Shown here: positions 26,212 through 34,882 of the stretch, one piece after another
Layout: every line of letters begins with the position of its first letter
Numbering within the stretch: the stretch's first letter is position 1
NCBI GenBank assembly: GCA_024398125.1
Contig: JAKSJO010000020.1
Span: forward strand, 1 to 46,681
Source of the DNA: Bacteroidales bacterium
GTDB taxonomy: Bacteria; Bacteroidota; Bacteroidia; Bacteroidales; UBA932
DNA: 46,681 nucleotides
Direction: 5' to 3'
The notes under the pieces: generated by a model
What the model saw: the letters and a program-made list of their open reading frames with translations, nothing else
Database searches by the model: none
Told to the model about the DNA's origin: nothing
Made by a program: the position numbers and the translations under genes

Positions 26212-27237
26212 ATGGTTAGAATCTATTCTGAGGATAACTTCAAACTCCTTGGCTCTCTGGTCGAGGAAAGGAAGTCAATCTATATGCTTTATGACAGAAA
26301 CGCCGAAACCTGGGCAAAGGAAGTAGTGGACGCTCTCCCTGAGGGCAAGCTCAAGGCCTCCAAGCCACTGGACGCCGGCGAGGATCTCAAGAATCTCGCA
26401 TACATCGAAGAAATAGCATCCTGGCTGCTCGACAACGAGGCGGGCCGCGACGCATTCGTTCTCGCTGTAGGAGGCGGCACCGTCACAGACATCGCGGGAT
26501 TCGCGTCAAGCATATTCAAGAGAGGCGTCGAGTTCGCATACATCCCAACCACGCTTCTGGCCCAGGTAGATGCTGCCATCGGCGGCAAGACCGGTGTCAA
26601 TTTCGGAGGCTACAAGAACATGCTCGGCACATTCTGCCAGCCACAGTTCACATATATCTGCCCCAAGGTGCTGTCAACCCTTCCGGAGAGGGAGTTCCTT
26701 TCTGGCTCAGCTGAACTTCTCAAGACCTTCCTCATCAGCGACGCCGCAATGTACGACCGTGCAGTGGCGTGTCTCTCCAATGGCATGAATGTCACAGATC
26801 CGGAGCTTAAGGAAATGATCGGCGCTGCCGCATCAGTCAAGGCCGGAGTCGTCGAGAGAGACTTTACCGAAAAGGGCGAAAGAAAGCATCTCAATCTTGG
26901 CCATACCTTCGGCCATGCCATCGAGTGGTATGAGCATAAGCAGAAGAGAGAAGGTGCGGATATTCTTCCGCTCACCCATGGTGCCGCAGTCACAGTCGGC
27001 ATGGTCATGGCTGCAAATCTCGGCGAGCGCCTCGGCATTTCGCCGGCAGGACTGGAGACCCGGCTTGCCAAGGATTTCGAGGCATGCCATCTTCCTGTAA
27101 GTACAGAGATTCCTCGCGAGATCATGCTGGAGGCTGTCCGTCAGGACAAAAAGGCAGCGGGCGGCAAGATCAGCTTCGTCCTTCTTGAGGAGATCGGCAA
27201 ACCTGTCGTCCGCGCTCTTTCACCAGAGGAACTCTAG
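26212..27237 (+). CDS. aroB: 3-dehydroquinate synthase
   Basis: AroB converts DAHP to 3-dehydroquinate in the shikimate pathway, using NAD and a divalent metal. From ATG 26212 the protein is 341 residues, normal for the family. Motifs seen: AVGGGTVTDIAGFAS (NAD), IPTTLLAQVDAAIGGKTGVN, KNMLGTFCQP, and metal-ligand segment LNLGHTFGHAIE. An in-frame extension upstream to 25885 crosses tRNA-Leu antisense and is not coding. It is convergent with clpB, with a 9-nt gap. No convincing promoter was seen in 26172-26211. Confidence 0.95.
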   Translation: MVRIYSEDNFKLLGSLVEERKSIYMLYDRNAETWAKEVVDALPEGKLKASKPLDAGEDLKNLAYIEEIASWLLDNEAGRDAFVLAVGGGTVTDIAGFASSIFKRGVEFAYIPTTLLAQVDAAIGGKTGVNFGGYKNMLGTFCQPQFTYICPKVLSTLPEREFLSGSAELLKTFLISDAAMYDRAVACLSNGMNVTDPELKEMIGAAASVKAGVVERDFTEKGERKHLNLGHTFGHAIEWYEHKQKREGADILPLTHGAAVTVGMVMAANLGERLGISPAGLETRLAKDFEACHLPVSTEIPREIMLEAVRQDKKAAGGKISFVLLEEIGKPVVRALSPEEL

Positions 27238-27246
27238 TCCTCCTGT

Positions 27247-29307
27247 TTACTTATTCTTCAGTACTACGTCACCGTCGGATGCATCCGCTACGATGACGCT
27301 GTCCTTCGTGATCGATCCGTCCAGAATCGCCTTTGCCAGCCTGTTGACCAGTTCGCGCTGGATGAGACGCTTCACTGGACGGGCTCCGAATTCTGAGTCA
27401 TATCCGTTCTCGACCATGAGGTCTTCGAAGGCTTCGGTGTAGCTCAGGCGTACATTCTCGGCATCCAGCTTTGCCCGAAGAATCTCCATCTGGATACGCA
27501 CAATCTCCCTGATGTTCTCCTTCGAAAGGGTGTCGAATGTAAGGATCTCATCGATTCTGTTAAGGAACTCTGGACGCATCGCAGCCCTGAGCTGGTCGCT
27601 CTTGAGGTTCGAGGTCATGATGAGAATGGTATTCTTGAAGTCCACGGTCCTGCCCTTGTTGTCGGTAAGACGGCCGTCGTCCAGTACCTGAAGCAGTATG
27701 TTGAAGACATCCGGGAGAGCCTTTTCGATCTCGTCCATGAGAACGACTGAATATGGCTTGCGCCTTACGGCTTCGGTCAGCTGACCGCCCTCATCGTATC
27801 CGACGTATCCCGGAGGCGCGCCGACAAGACGGCTGACGCTGTGCCTCTCCTGGTATTCGCTCATGTCTATTCGGGTGATCATGCTTTCGTCATCGAACAG
27901 GAACTCTGCGAGTGCCTTTGCCAGCTCCGTCTTGCCGACGCCCGTGCTGCCAAGGAACAGGAATGATCCTATAGGTCTCTTCTCATTTGACAATCCGGCA
28001 CGGCTGCGGCGGACTGAGTCGGAAACAGCCTGGATGGCCGCATCCTGACCTACCACACGCTTGTGAAGCTCGTCCTCCATGCGCAGCAGCTTGGTTTTCT
28101 CGCTCTCAAGCATCCTGTTTACAGGGATTCCGGTCCATCGTGCAACCACCTCGGCTATATCCTCGGCGGTGACGGCCTCGGTCATTATAGGATCCTTGAT
28201 GGCAGCCTGGTGTGCGCTGAGCTCGTCGATCTTCTTTTGGAGTTCCGCCATACGGCCATAGCGCAGTTCGGCTACCTTGCCGTAGTCGCCCGAGCGCTCT
28301 GCGATGTTGGCCTGGTTGCGGCAGTCCTCCATCTCCTGGCGTGCTGACTGAAGGCCCTTGAGGATGCCGCGTTCCTCTTCCCAGCGGGCGTTGAGGGCGT
28401 CTCGTTTCTCGCGCTGCTCCTTCAGCTCGTTCTCGATCTTCTCCATCTTGAGAGACACTCCTTCACGCTTGATGGCCTCGCGCTCGATCTCGAGCTGGCG
28501 TATGCTGCTGTTCAGGATATCGATAGGCTCAGGAACGGAGTTCATCTCAAGGCGGAGCTTCGAAGCGGCCTCGTCGACCAGGTCGATTGCCTTGTCGGGG
28601 AGGAATCGGCTGTTGATGTATCTGTGGGACAGGTTGACGGCTGCGATGAGTGCGTCGTCCTCGATGCTGACCCTGTGGTGGTTCTCGTATTTCTCCTTAA
28701 GGCCTCGAAGGATGGCGATGGACTCGGCAGGCGACGGCTCGTCAACCATGACCTTCTGGAAACGTCGCTCCAGTGCCTTGTCGGTCTCGAAATACTTCTG
28801 GTACTCGTCCAGGGTGGTTGAACCGATGGTGCGCAGCTCTCCGCGCGCAAGTGCGGGCTTGAGGATGTTCGAAGCGTCCATCGCTCCCGAGCTGCGTCCG
28901 GCTCCTACGAGGGTGTGGATCTCATCGATGAAAAGGATGATCTCACCGTCGCTGTCGGTCACTTCCTTCACTACGCCCTTGAGGCGTTCCTCGAATTCGC
29001 CCTGGTACTTCGCGCCCGCGATGAGCGCTCCCATGTCGAGTGCGTATACGGTCTTGGTCTTGAGGTTCTCAGGAACATGTCCGTTGACTATGTCCTGGGC
29101 GATACCTTCGGAAATCGCGGTCTTGCCGACTCCAGGCTCGCCGACCAGTATAGGGTTGTTCTTGGTCCTTCGGCTGAGGATCTGAAGGACTCTACGGATT
29201 TCGTCATCCCTTCCGATGACTGGGTCCAGCTTGCCCTTCGATGCCAGCTCGTTCAGGTTGCTGGCATACTTGCTCAAAAACTGAAAGTTCTCCATATTGC
29301 TTTCCAT
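27247..29307 (-). CDS. clpB: ClpB-type disaggregase lacking the N-terminal domain
   Basis: ClpB is an AAA+ disaggregase that works with DnaK. At 686 residues this one starts directly at the [20 protein letters not shown] segment, so the Clp_N substrate domain and linker (about 150-175 residues) are missing. NBD1 has GEPGVGKT (56-63) and LFIDEIHTL; a coiled-coil M-domain follows (about 265-370); NBD2 has GSTGVGKT and VLMDEIEKA, and pore loop GYVGY. Between sensor-1 MTSN and the arginine-finger segment RPEFLNRID only 10 residues remain, where about 33 are usual. The frame is otherwise open. ATG 29295 is an alternative start. Confidence 0.9.
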   Translation of the reverse strand: MESNMENFQFLSKYASNLNELASKGKLDPVIGRDDEIRRVLQILSRRTKNNPILVGEPGVGKTAISEGIAQDIVNGHVPENLKTKTVYALDMGALIAGAKYQGEFEERLKGVVKEVTDSDGEIILFIDEIHTLVGAGRSSGAMDASNILKPALARGELRTIGSTTLDEYQKYFETDKALERRFQKVMVDEPSPAESIAILRGLKEKYENHHRVSIEDDALIAAVNLSHRYINSRFLPDKAIDLVDEAASKLRLEMNSVPEPIDILNSSIRQLEIEREAIKREGVSLKMEKIENELKEQREKRDALNARWEEERGILKGLQSARQEMEDCRNQANIAERSGDYGKVAELRYGRMAELQKKIDELSAHQAAIKDPIMTEAVTAEDIAEVVARWTGIPVNRMLESEKTKLLRMEDELHKRVVGQDAAIQAVSDSVRRSRAGLSNEKRPIGSFLFLGSTGVGKTELAKALAEFLFDDESMITRIDMSEYQERHSVSRLVGAPPGYVGYDEGGQLTEAVRRKPYSVVLMDEIEKALPDVFNILLQVLDDGRLTDNKGRTVDFKNTILIMTSNLKSDQLRAAMRPEFLNRIDEILTFDTLSKENIREIVRIQMEILRAKLDAENVRLSYTEAFEDLMVENGYDSEFGARPVKRLIQRELVNRLAKAILDGSITKDSVIVADASDGDVVLKNK

Positions 29308-29348
29308 TTAAGTTCTTTTTAAGTTTAAAGACTCTTTGGTCTGGATAC

Positions 29349-29382
29349 AAAAAAGCGTCCGTCCCGTTGTGGGACAGACGCT
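29349..29382 (-). terminator. Intrinsic terminator after secG
   Basis: On the minus strand a 12-bp stem (AGCGTCTGTCCC with GGGACGGACGCT, one G-T wobble) closes a 5-nt loop and is followed by T residues. It separates the secG operon from clpB, so clpB should have its own promoter in 29308-29348, where no consensus match was found. Confidence 0.92.
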
Positions 29383-29431
29383 CAAGGTCAAAATATGTTC
29401 CGCAGCCTTGCGACTGACAGATTGTCAGTTT

Positions 29432-29779
29432 TTACTCAGCGGCCTCAGCTGCAGGATTCTCCTGCTGGATAGGCTGTGAAGGGAATGAAGGCTGAGCCTC
29501 TGCGTTCTCGATCTGGTCGGTGATGTCGATACCGCTGTTGCCGGCGGTAGAACCGAGGGTGAATGATGAGATGATAGAAACAACGAGGATGAAGGTAACG
29601 AGACCCCAGGTAACCTTCTCGAGGAGGTCAGCGGTCTGTCTCACACCGAAAGTCTGGTTGCCTGCAACGAAGTTGCTTGCGAGACCCTCGCCTTTGCCGT
29701 TCTGGAGCAGTACGACTGCAACGAGCAGGAGTGCTGCGATGATTACGAGAACGGTCAGGATTGTAAAGATTGCGTTCAT
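29432..29779 (-). CDS. secG: Preprotein translocase subunit SecG
   Basis: SecG is the small accessory subunit of the SecYEG channel. The 115-residue protein has two TM helices (about 5-25 and 55-75) with the conserved loop LLQNGKGEGLASNF and the segment QTFGVRQTADLLEKVTW. The C-terminal tail is Gln/Pro/Ala/Glu-rich. Its ATG overlaps the stop of the upstream TPR gene by 4 nt (ATGA type). Confidence 0.94.
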   Translation of the reverse strand: MNAIFTILTVLVIIAALLLVAVVLLQNGKGEGLASNFVAGNQTFGVRQTADLLEKVTWGLVTFILVVSIISSFTLGSTAGNSGIDITDQIENAEAQPSFPSQPIQQENPAAEAAE

Positions 29780-30357
29780 ATTCTGTCTATTTGATTATCG
29801 ATTTGTTCCAATTTTTCAATAAGGGATGCAAAGTAAGTGCTTTTTTCTGGATAACGCAATAGTAATTGCCTATAAATGAACAATGCCTGTTCATAATAGC
29901 CCTGTTCAATATAGATTCTTGCGAGTGTTTCGGTGCAGAATGCAGCGGTAAGCATCTCGTCTCCGCCCTTCTCCTTCTCGCTCCTGACGCTGCTTGCGAA
30001 ACGCGAGAAGACATTGTCCTCGATGCTGCGGACCTTGTCGTATTCATCCTGGGAGAAGAAGTCTCCTCCAGCGGCCCTGACTTTCTTTTCCGGTGCACTG
30101 GCCTCCTTGAGCAGCTTGCCGACCTCGCTGTCCGAAAGGTCATTCTTGCGGCGTCCCCTCAATGCGTCCGCGATGATGCGGCGCGAGCCTATGTACATTG
30201 CGGCTTCGGCGCATCGCTGTCCGGACTCTTCCTCTCCCTCAAGCTCCACCATGCGCAGGCAGAGTTCCTTTCGTGCCGAGCCGAACCAAGGATAAAGGTT
30301 GACGACACCGATGAGCTCGTCCAGGTTAAGTGACTTTATGTCTATGCAGTCTACCAT
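29776..30357 (-). CDS. TPR-like protein between lptE and secG
   Basis: The 193-residue protein has no signal peptide. The C-terminal part (about residues 140-190) looks like a TPR pair (AFCTETLARIYIEQGYYEQALFIYRQLLLRYPE). The N-terminal half is helical and has no known motif. It overlaps lptE by 7 nt and secG by 4 nt, so translation is probably coupled. The order lptE-TPR-secG recurs in Bacteroidota, which hints at an envelope-biogenesis role; the actual function is unknown. Confidence 0.75.
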   Translation of the reverse strand: MVDCIDIKSLNLDELIGVVNLYPWFGSARKELCLRMVELEGEEESGQRCAEAAMYIGSRRIIADALRGRRKNDLSDSEVGKLLKEASAPEKKVRAAGGDFFSQDEYDKVRSIEDNVFSRFASSVRSEKEKGGDEMLTAAFCTETLARIYIEQGYYEQALFIYRQLLLRYPEKSTYFASLIEKLEQIDNQIDRI

Positions 30358-30863
30358 TGTGCGACAGTTGCGTTAAATATATCGTCTATGAGCTTGTCCA
30401 AGATTTCCGAGCAGAGGCTGCTTTCGACAGCGTCCAGGGATTGGGTTGCGTCAAAGTCTGCGTATGCGGAGAAGTTCTTGTTCTCGAAGCTGTCCTCGGG
30501 AAAGAGTCTGTTCATGAAATTCACGCTGATGGAGACGGTGAGGCGGTTCTGGGCCGCGGTTTCGTTTGCGGTTACGGCGGTTGCGCGCACCTCGTATCCG
30601 GTGATCGTTCCTGATATCTCAAGGTCTCCGTCCATGTCTACCTGTTCCAGTCGGGTCATGCGGCGGAACTGGTTGCGGAGCTGCTCGGACATGTCGTTGG
30701 CAAGCGAAGGATTGACGCGGAGCGCCTTGTATTCGAACTCGGCGATGGTCACTGTCTTCACTTCGGCCTGGATCGATGTTCCTGAGAAAGAATAGGTGAC
30801 CTTGCATGCACTCAGGACGAGGCATGCGGCCATCATTGCTATCAGTCTTATGACATGCTTCAT
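30351..30863 (-). CDS. lptE: LptE-family outer-membrane lipoprotein
   Basis: LptE plugs the LptD channel that inserts lipopolysaccharide in the outer membrane. The 170-residue product has a lipoprotein signal with lipobox LSAC (Cys20), then the Bacteroidota LptE pattern VTYSFSGTSIQAEVKTVTI and a C-terminal helical region. It overlaps the sigma54 activator by 4 nt and the TPR gene by 7 nt. Confidence 0.85.
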   Translation of the reverse strand: MKHVIRLIAMMAACLVLSACKVTYSFSGTSIQAEVKTVTIAEFEYKALRVNPSLANDMSEQLRNQFRRMTRLEQVDMDGDLEISGTITGYEVRATAVTANETAAQNRLTVSISVNFMNRLFPEDSFENKNFSAYADFDATQSLDAVESSLCSEILDKLIDDIFNATVAQW

Positions 30864-32080
30864 GATTTCAGTCCGTATTTTTCCATCTTGCGATACAGAG
30901 TCCTCTCGGAGAATCCCAGTTCGGCGGCGGCACTCTTGCGATGGCCGTCATGCTTGCGCAGAGCCTTCTCGATAAGGCTTTTCTCGTTGTCCACTATGTC
31001 CAGGCTTTCCTCGACCTGCGGCTTCTCCTCAATGGTCTGGGGCTGTTCATCAACCTCGTCGATATGGGTCTGGGCATGATCTGCCGGTGCGGGAGGAAGC
31101 GACATCGTGTCATGCACGACAGCCGGCGCTGCACCTCCATAGACGGCACGCTTGAGCTCCTCGATGTCGCGGCTCATCTTCAGCATGGCGTTGAAGATCA
31201 TCTGGCGGTCATTGTCACTCATCCTTTCCTGCTGCTGAGGGTCTGTGACCGTGATGGCGGTTTCGCCTTCGACCGGCAGGTATTTCCTGAGCGTAAGCGC
31301 ATCAACCTCGCAGCGTCCGTCGGTCGGCCTGAAATTCTGGGTCTCAAGCGCTGTGACAGCCTCTGCAAAATTCTTCAGCTGGCGTATGTTGCCCGGCCAC
31401 CTGTATTCGGAAATGAGCCTGATGGCGTCGTGGGTGAGGTTTACCTTGTGCGTATGGTTGCGCTCCGAGAAGTCGGCCGAGAACTTGCGGAAAAGAAGAT
31501 GAATGTCCGTCGACCTTTCCCTGAGGGCCGGCATCTTTATGGTTATTCCGTTGAGCCTGTAGTACAGGTCGGAGCGGAACTTGCCCTGGCTTACCGCGTG
31601 GGCAAGATTGACGTTGCTGGCTGCGATCACCCTGACATTGGTCCTTTCAACCTTTGCCGATCCGACCTTCATGTATTCTCCGTTCTGGATGACTCGGAGA
31701 AGCATGGCCTGGGTCGCTGCCGGGAGCTCGCCTATCTCGTCGAGGAAAAGGGTGCCGCCGTCGGCCTCCTCGAAATATCCCTTGTGTTCGCGGTCCGCGC
31801 CTGTGAATGCGCCCTTTACATGTCCGAAAAGTTCGGAGTTTATCGTGCCTTCGGGGATGCCTCCGCAGTTCACTGCGAAATAGTTGCCTCCCTTGCGTCT
31901 GCTGTGCTGATGAATGATTCTTGGTATGATGTCCTTACCGGTTCCGCTCTCTCCATCGATGAGGACGGCTATGTCGGTAGGGGCTACGGCCACTGCAATC
32001 TCAAGCGCATTGTTCAGCCCGGCATCATTTCCTATGATGTCGTATCTGTTCTTAAGAGCCTGGAGTTCCTGTGAGTCCAT
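30860..32080 (-). CDS. Sigma54-dependent transcriptional activator (AAA+ and Fis-type HTH, no receiver domain)
   Basis: From ATG 32080 the protein has 406 residues. It starts almost at the AAA+ domain, with Walker A GESGTGKD, the sigma54-contact loop GAFTGA, Walker B GGTLFLDEIGE and the arginine-finger region FRSDLYYRLNG. A Pro/Glu-rich linker leads to a Fis-type HTH (AAAELGFSERTLYRKMEKYG). There is no N-terminal receiver or sensor domain, so activity must be controlled another way. It is the first gene of an operon with lptE, the TPR protein and secG. An upstream in-frame stretch to 32176 crosses the promoter and was excluded. Confidence 0.92.
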   Translation of the reverse strand: MDSQELQALKNRYDIIGNDAGLNNALEIAVAVAPTDIAVLIDGESGTGKDIIPRIIHQHSRRKGGNYFAVNCGGIPEGTINSELFGHVKGAFTGADREHKGYFEEADGGTLFLDEIGELPAATQAMLLRVIQNGEYMKVGSAKVERTNVRVIAASNVNLAHAVSQGKFRSDLYYRLNGITIKMPALRERSTDIHLLFRKFSADFSERNHTHKVNLTHDAIRLISEYRWPGNIRQLKNFAEAVTALETQNFRPTDGRCEVDALTLRKYLPVEGETAITVTDPQQQERMSDNDRQMIFNAMLKMSRDIEELKRAVYGGAAPAVVHDTMSLPPAPADHAQTHIDEVDEQPQTIEEKPQVEESLDIVDNEKSLIEKALRKHDGHRKSAAAELGFSERTLYRKMEKYGLKS

Positions 32081-32105
32081 TTTTATTTTTTCGAGCAAGT
32101 TTAGT

Positions 32106-32138
32106 TTGACAAAGTTACGAAATATTATGCTATCTTTG
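32106..32138 (+). promoter_or_regulatory. Promoter for the OmpA-like/TPR lipoprotein
   Basis: TATCTTTG is at 32131-32138 with TTG at 32106-32108 (22-nt spacer). The start is about 50 nt before the lipoprotein ATG. It overlaps the oppositely oriented promoter. Confidence 0.68.
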
Positions 32139-32141
32139 CAA
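32110..32141 (-). promoter_or_regulatory. Promoter for the sigma54 activator-lptE-secG operon
   Basis: On the minus strand TTG (32139-32141) and TAACTTTG (32110-32117) have a 21-nt spacer. Its spacer covers the -7 element of the divergent promoter for the 32196 lipoprotein, so the two cannot easily be occupied at once. Confidence 0.72.
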
Positions 32142-32195
32142 GGTATAATGTTTTCGCTGGAATAAAATAAATTCATTTATAACAACAGTATCATT

Positions 32196-33833
32196 ATGAA
32201 AAAATGCATTAAAGTTCTTGCTGCAGCGATCATCGGTTTCGCAGCAGTAGCTTGCTCTTCTGCAGAGAAGATGGCCGAGATGGCCCAGAATGTGCGCGTT
32301 GAGTGCAACCCTGCAGTGCTTGAGGCTGTAGCCGGCAACATCGACGCAGCCCTCACCGTTACCTACCCAGAGGGATATTTCCACCCAAAGGCAATCCTCG
32401 AGGTTACCCCTGTTCTCGTTTACGAAGGTGGTGAGCAGGCAGCTGCCAAGCTCATGTATCAGGGCGAGAAGGTAAAGGACAACTACAAGGTTGTCGCCAA
32501 GGACGGCGGCGTAGTGAAGGAGAATGTACACTTCACTTACGTTCCAGGAATGGAGAAGTCATATCTCGAGCTTCGCGGTGTGGCTAAGTATAAGAACAAG
32601 AAGGTCAACCTCCCTTCAAAGAAGGTAGCTGAGGGTGTCAACACCACCTATATGCTCGTTAAGTGCGAGGGCATGGTTCCTTACAAGGCTGACAACTACA
32701 TGGAGGTCATTCCTCAGACCGCCGAGGGTCAGATTCTCTATACCATCAACTCATCAGACGTTCGCGGCTCACAGCTCACCGGCGCATCCCTCAAGGATTT
32801 CCAGGCAGCTCTCGACGAGATCAAGGCTAACGAGCGCAAGACCCTCACCGGCACCGAGGTAGTAGCATACGCTTCACCAGACGGTAAGGAGGATGCAAAC
32901 AACAAGCTTTCTGACCGCCGTGCAGCTTCTGCAAACAAGGCTTGGTCAAAGGTTGTAAAGGGTCATGAGGCTACCGCTCCAGAGGTAAAGAGCGTTGGTG
33001 AGGACTGGGAAGGCTTCCAGGCACTCGTTAACGAGTCTAACATCCAGGACAAGGATCTCATCCTCCGCGTTCTTTCTATGTACAGCGACCCAGCTGTCCG
33101 CGAGAGCGAGATCAAGAACATGTCAGAGATCTACAAGGAGCTCAAGGGCGAGGTTCTTCCTGAACTCCGCCGTGCACGCTTCATCGCTAACGTAGAGTAC
33201 AAGAACTTCACCAAGGAGGAGCTTCTCCAGCTCATCAACGACAACAGTGACGTCCTCGACGAGGAGGCTCTTCTCCGCGTTGCTACCCTCGTTCCTGCAG
33301 AGCAGAAGCCAGCTGTATACCAGAAGGCTATCGACAAGTTCAACAGCGCACGCGCTGCATTCAACCTCGCAGTTGCTTACATGGAGCTTGGCCAGGATGA
33401 CAAGGCTGCTTCACAGCTCGCCAAGTGCGCAGTTGACGCCGACGTCCTCAACGCACAGGGTGTGATCGCTCTCCACAAGGGTGACCTCAAGGCTGCTGCC
33501 CAGAAGTTCGCTGCTTCAAACAGCGCTGCTGCAAAGGCAAACCAGGGTGTTGTAGATATCCTCAGCGGCAACTATGCTTCAGCTGTCGAGAATCTCAAGG
33601 ACGCTCCAGGATGCTGCCACAACGCAGTTCTCGCATACATCCTCAACGGTCAGCTTGACAAGGCTGCTGCCGCTGCAAAGTGCGAGGATGCTCCTGTACA
33701 GTATCTCAAGGCTATCATCGCTGCCCGCCAGGGCAAGGCAGGTGAGGCAAAGGCTTATCTCGACAAGGCTACCAAGGTAGAGAAGTACGCTGCACGCGTT
33801 GCAAAGGACATCGAGTTCGTGAACGTTAAGTAA
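32196..33833 (+). CDS. Lipoprotein with OmpA-like segment and TPR repeats
   Basis: The 545-residue product has a lipoprotein signal with lipobox AVAC (Cys20). A beta-rich N-terminal part (about 30-190) is followed by a segment resembling the OmpA peptidoglycan-binding motif (VAYASPDGKEDANNKLSDRRA, about 222-243 with a short break) and by a helical TPR-like C-terminal half (about 375-530, FNLAVAYMELGQDDKAASQL). Codon choice (AAG for Lys, CTC for Leu, GAG for Glu) is as biased as in the ribosomal genes, which suggests an abundant envelope protein. The role is unknown; peptidoglycan contact is inference. Confidence 0.8.
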   Translation: MKKCIKVLAAAIIGFAAVACSSAEKMAEMAQNVRVECNPAVLEAVAGNIDAALTVTYPEGYFHPKAILEVTPVLVYEGGEQAAAKLMYQGEKVKDNYKVVAKDGGVVKENVHFTYVPGMEKSYLELRGVAKYKNKKVNLPSKKVAEGVNTTYMLVKCEGMVPYKADNYMEVIPQTAEGQILYTINSSDVRGSQLTGASLKDFQAALDEIKANERKTLTGTEVVAYASPDGKEDANNKLSDRRAASANKAWSKVVKGHEATAPEVKSVGEDWEGFQALVNESNIQDKDLILRVLSMYSDPAVRESEIKNMSEIYKELKGEVLPELRRARFIANVEYKNFTKEELLQLINDNSDVLDEEALLRVATLVPAEQKPAVYQKAIDKFNSARAAFNLAVAYMELGQDDKAASQLAKCAVDADVLNAQGVIALHKGDLKAAAQKFAASNSAAAKANQGVVDILSGNYASAVENLKDAPGCCHNAVLAYILNGQLDKAAAAAKCEDAPVQYLKAIIAARQGKAGEAKAYLDKATKVEKYAARVAKDIEFVNVK

Positions 33834-33855
33834 GACTTACACAACACGTTATGAT

Positions 33856-33886
33856 ATGGCGGTCCGGTCTCCGGATCGCCATTTTT
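33856..33886 (+). terminator. Intrinsic terminator after the OmpA-like/TPR lipoprotein
   Basis: The arms ATGGCGGTCCGG and CCGGATCGCCAT (one G-T wobble) close a 3-nt loop and are followed by TTTTG. It isolates the lipoprotein gene from the str operon. Confidence 0.92.
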
Positions 33887-33899
33887 GTATGTTGATAAC

Positions 33900-33930
33900 T
33901 TGTTCATTTCGTATTTTATTCGTATCTTTG
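33900..33930 (+). promoter_or_regulatory. Promoter of the str operon
   Basis: TTG at 33900-33902 and TATCTTTG at 33923-33930 have a 20-nt spacer, one of the best promoter matches here. The leader before rpsL is about 45 nt. Confidence 0.8.
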
Positions 33931-33981
33931 CCGTCCCAAATTATGGGATAAAAAACATAAATTAAAGATTCACAATCATTT

Positions 33982-34365
33982 ATGCCAACAATTCAACAGT
34001 TAGTTCGCAAAGGACGCGAGGCTCTCGAAGTGCAGAGCAAGTCTCGTGCGTTGGATGCTTGTCCTCAGAAGAGGGGCGTATGTCTGCGTGTGTACACAAC
34101 CACACCTAAGAAGCCTAACTCAGCGATGAGAAAGGTTGCCCGTGTACGTCTTTCAAATTCAAAGGAGGTCAACGCATACATCCCTGGCGAGGGTCACAAC
34201 CTCCAGGAGCACTCAATCGTGCTCGTTCGCGGTGGTCGTGTCAAGGACCTCCCAGGTGTACGTTACCACATCCTTAGAGGAGCTCTTGATACCGCTGGTG
34301 TAGAGGGACGTACTCAGTCACGTTCACTTTACGGAGCCAAGAGACCAAAGGCCTCTAAGAAGTAA
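33982..34365 (+). CDS. rpsL: 30S ribosomal protein S12
   Basis: S12 controls decoding accuracy at the A-site. The 127-residue product contains [17 protein letters not shown] and [14 protein letters not shown]. Both lysines linked to streptomycin resistance when mutated (in PKKPNS and RVKDLPG) have the sensitive form. First gene of the str operon. Confidence 0.98.
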   Translation: MPTIQQLVRKGREALEVQSKSRALDACPQKRGVCLRVYTTTPKKPNSAMRKVARVRLSNSKEVNAYIPGEGHNLQEHSIVLVRGGRVKDLPGVRYHILRGALDTAGVEGRTQSRSLYGAKRPKASKK

Positions 34366-34393
34366 TTAAAACTTTTTTCACCTTTATTTCATT

Positions 34394-34870
34394 ATGAGAA
34401 AATCGAAGCCTAAGAAGAGGATTCTACTTCCTGATCCAAAGTTCAACGATATCGAGGTAACCCGTTTCGTGAACAATCTTATGTTGCAGGGAAAGAAGAG
34501 TATCGCGTATTCTATTTTTTACGATGCCATTGACATGGTAGGCGAGAAGATGAAAGATTCTGACAAGGCTCCTCTGGATATTTGGAGGAAGGCACTCGAG
34601 AACGTAACCCCTCAGATCGAGGTTAAGTCACGTCGTATCGGTGGTGCTAACTTCCAGGTGCCAACAGAGTTGAGACCGGAAAGAAAAGTTTCTCTCTCCA
34701 TGAAGAACCTGATCAACTACGCTCGCAAGCGTTCCGGCCGCTCTATGGCAGAAAAGCTGTGCGCAGAGATCATGGCCGCTTACAACAATGAGGGCGGCGC
34801 ATTCAAGAGAAAGGAGGATATGCACAAGATGGCAGAGGCCAACAAGGCATTTGCACACTTCCGTTTCTAA
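34394..34870 (+). CDS. rpsG: 30S ribosomal protein S7
   Basis: S7 nucleates the 30S head and contacts E-site tRNA. The 158-residue product starts [17 protein letters not shown] and contains [22 protein letters not shown] and a C-terminal AFAHFRF. It lies 28 nt after rpsL. Confidence 0.97.
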   Translation: MRKSKPKKRILLPDPKFNDIEVTRFVNNLMLQGKKSIAYSIFYDAIDMVGEKMKDSDKAPLDIWRKALENVTPQIEVKSRRIGGANFQVPTELRPERKVSLSMKNLINYARKRSGRSMAEKLCAEIMAAYNNEGGAFKRKEDMHKMAEANKAFAHFRF

Positions 34871-34882
34871 TCTTGTTTGCAG

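Noticed and set aside
32081-32176. Extra 32 residues before the sigma54 activator
   Set aside because: They cross the promoter and the -7 element; transcription would start downstream.
34877-34882. TTG start of fusA
   Set aside because: ATG 34883 matches the usual EF-G start MAKRDL and needs no rare start codon.
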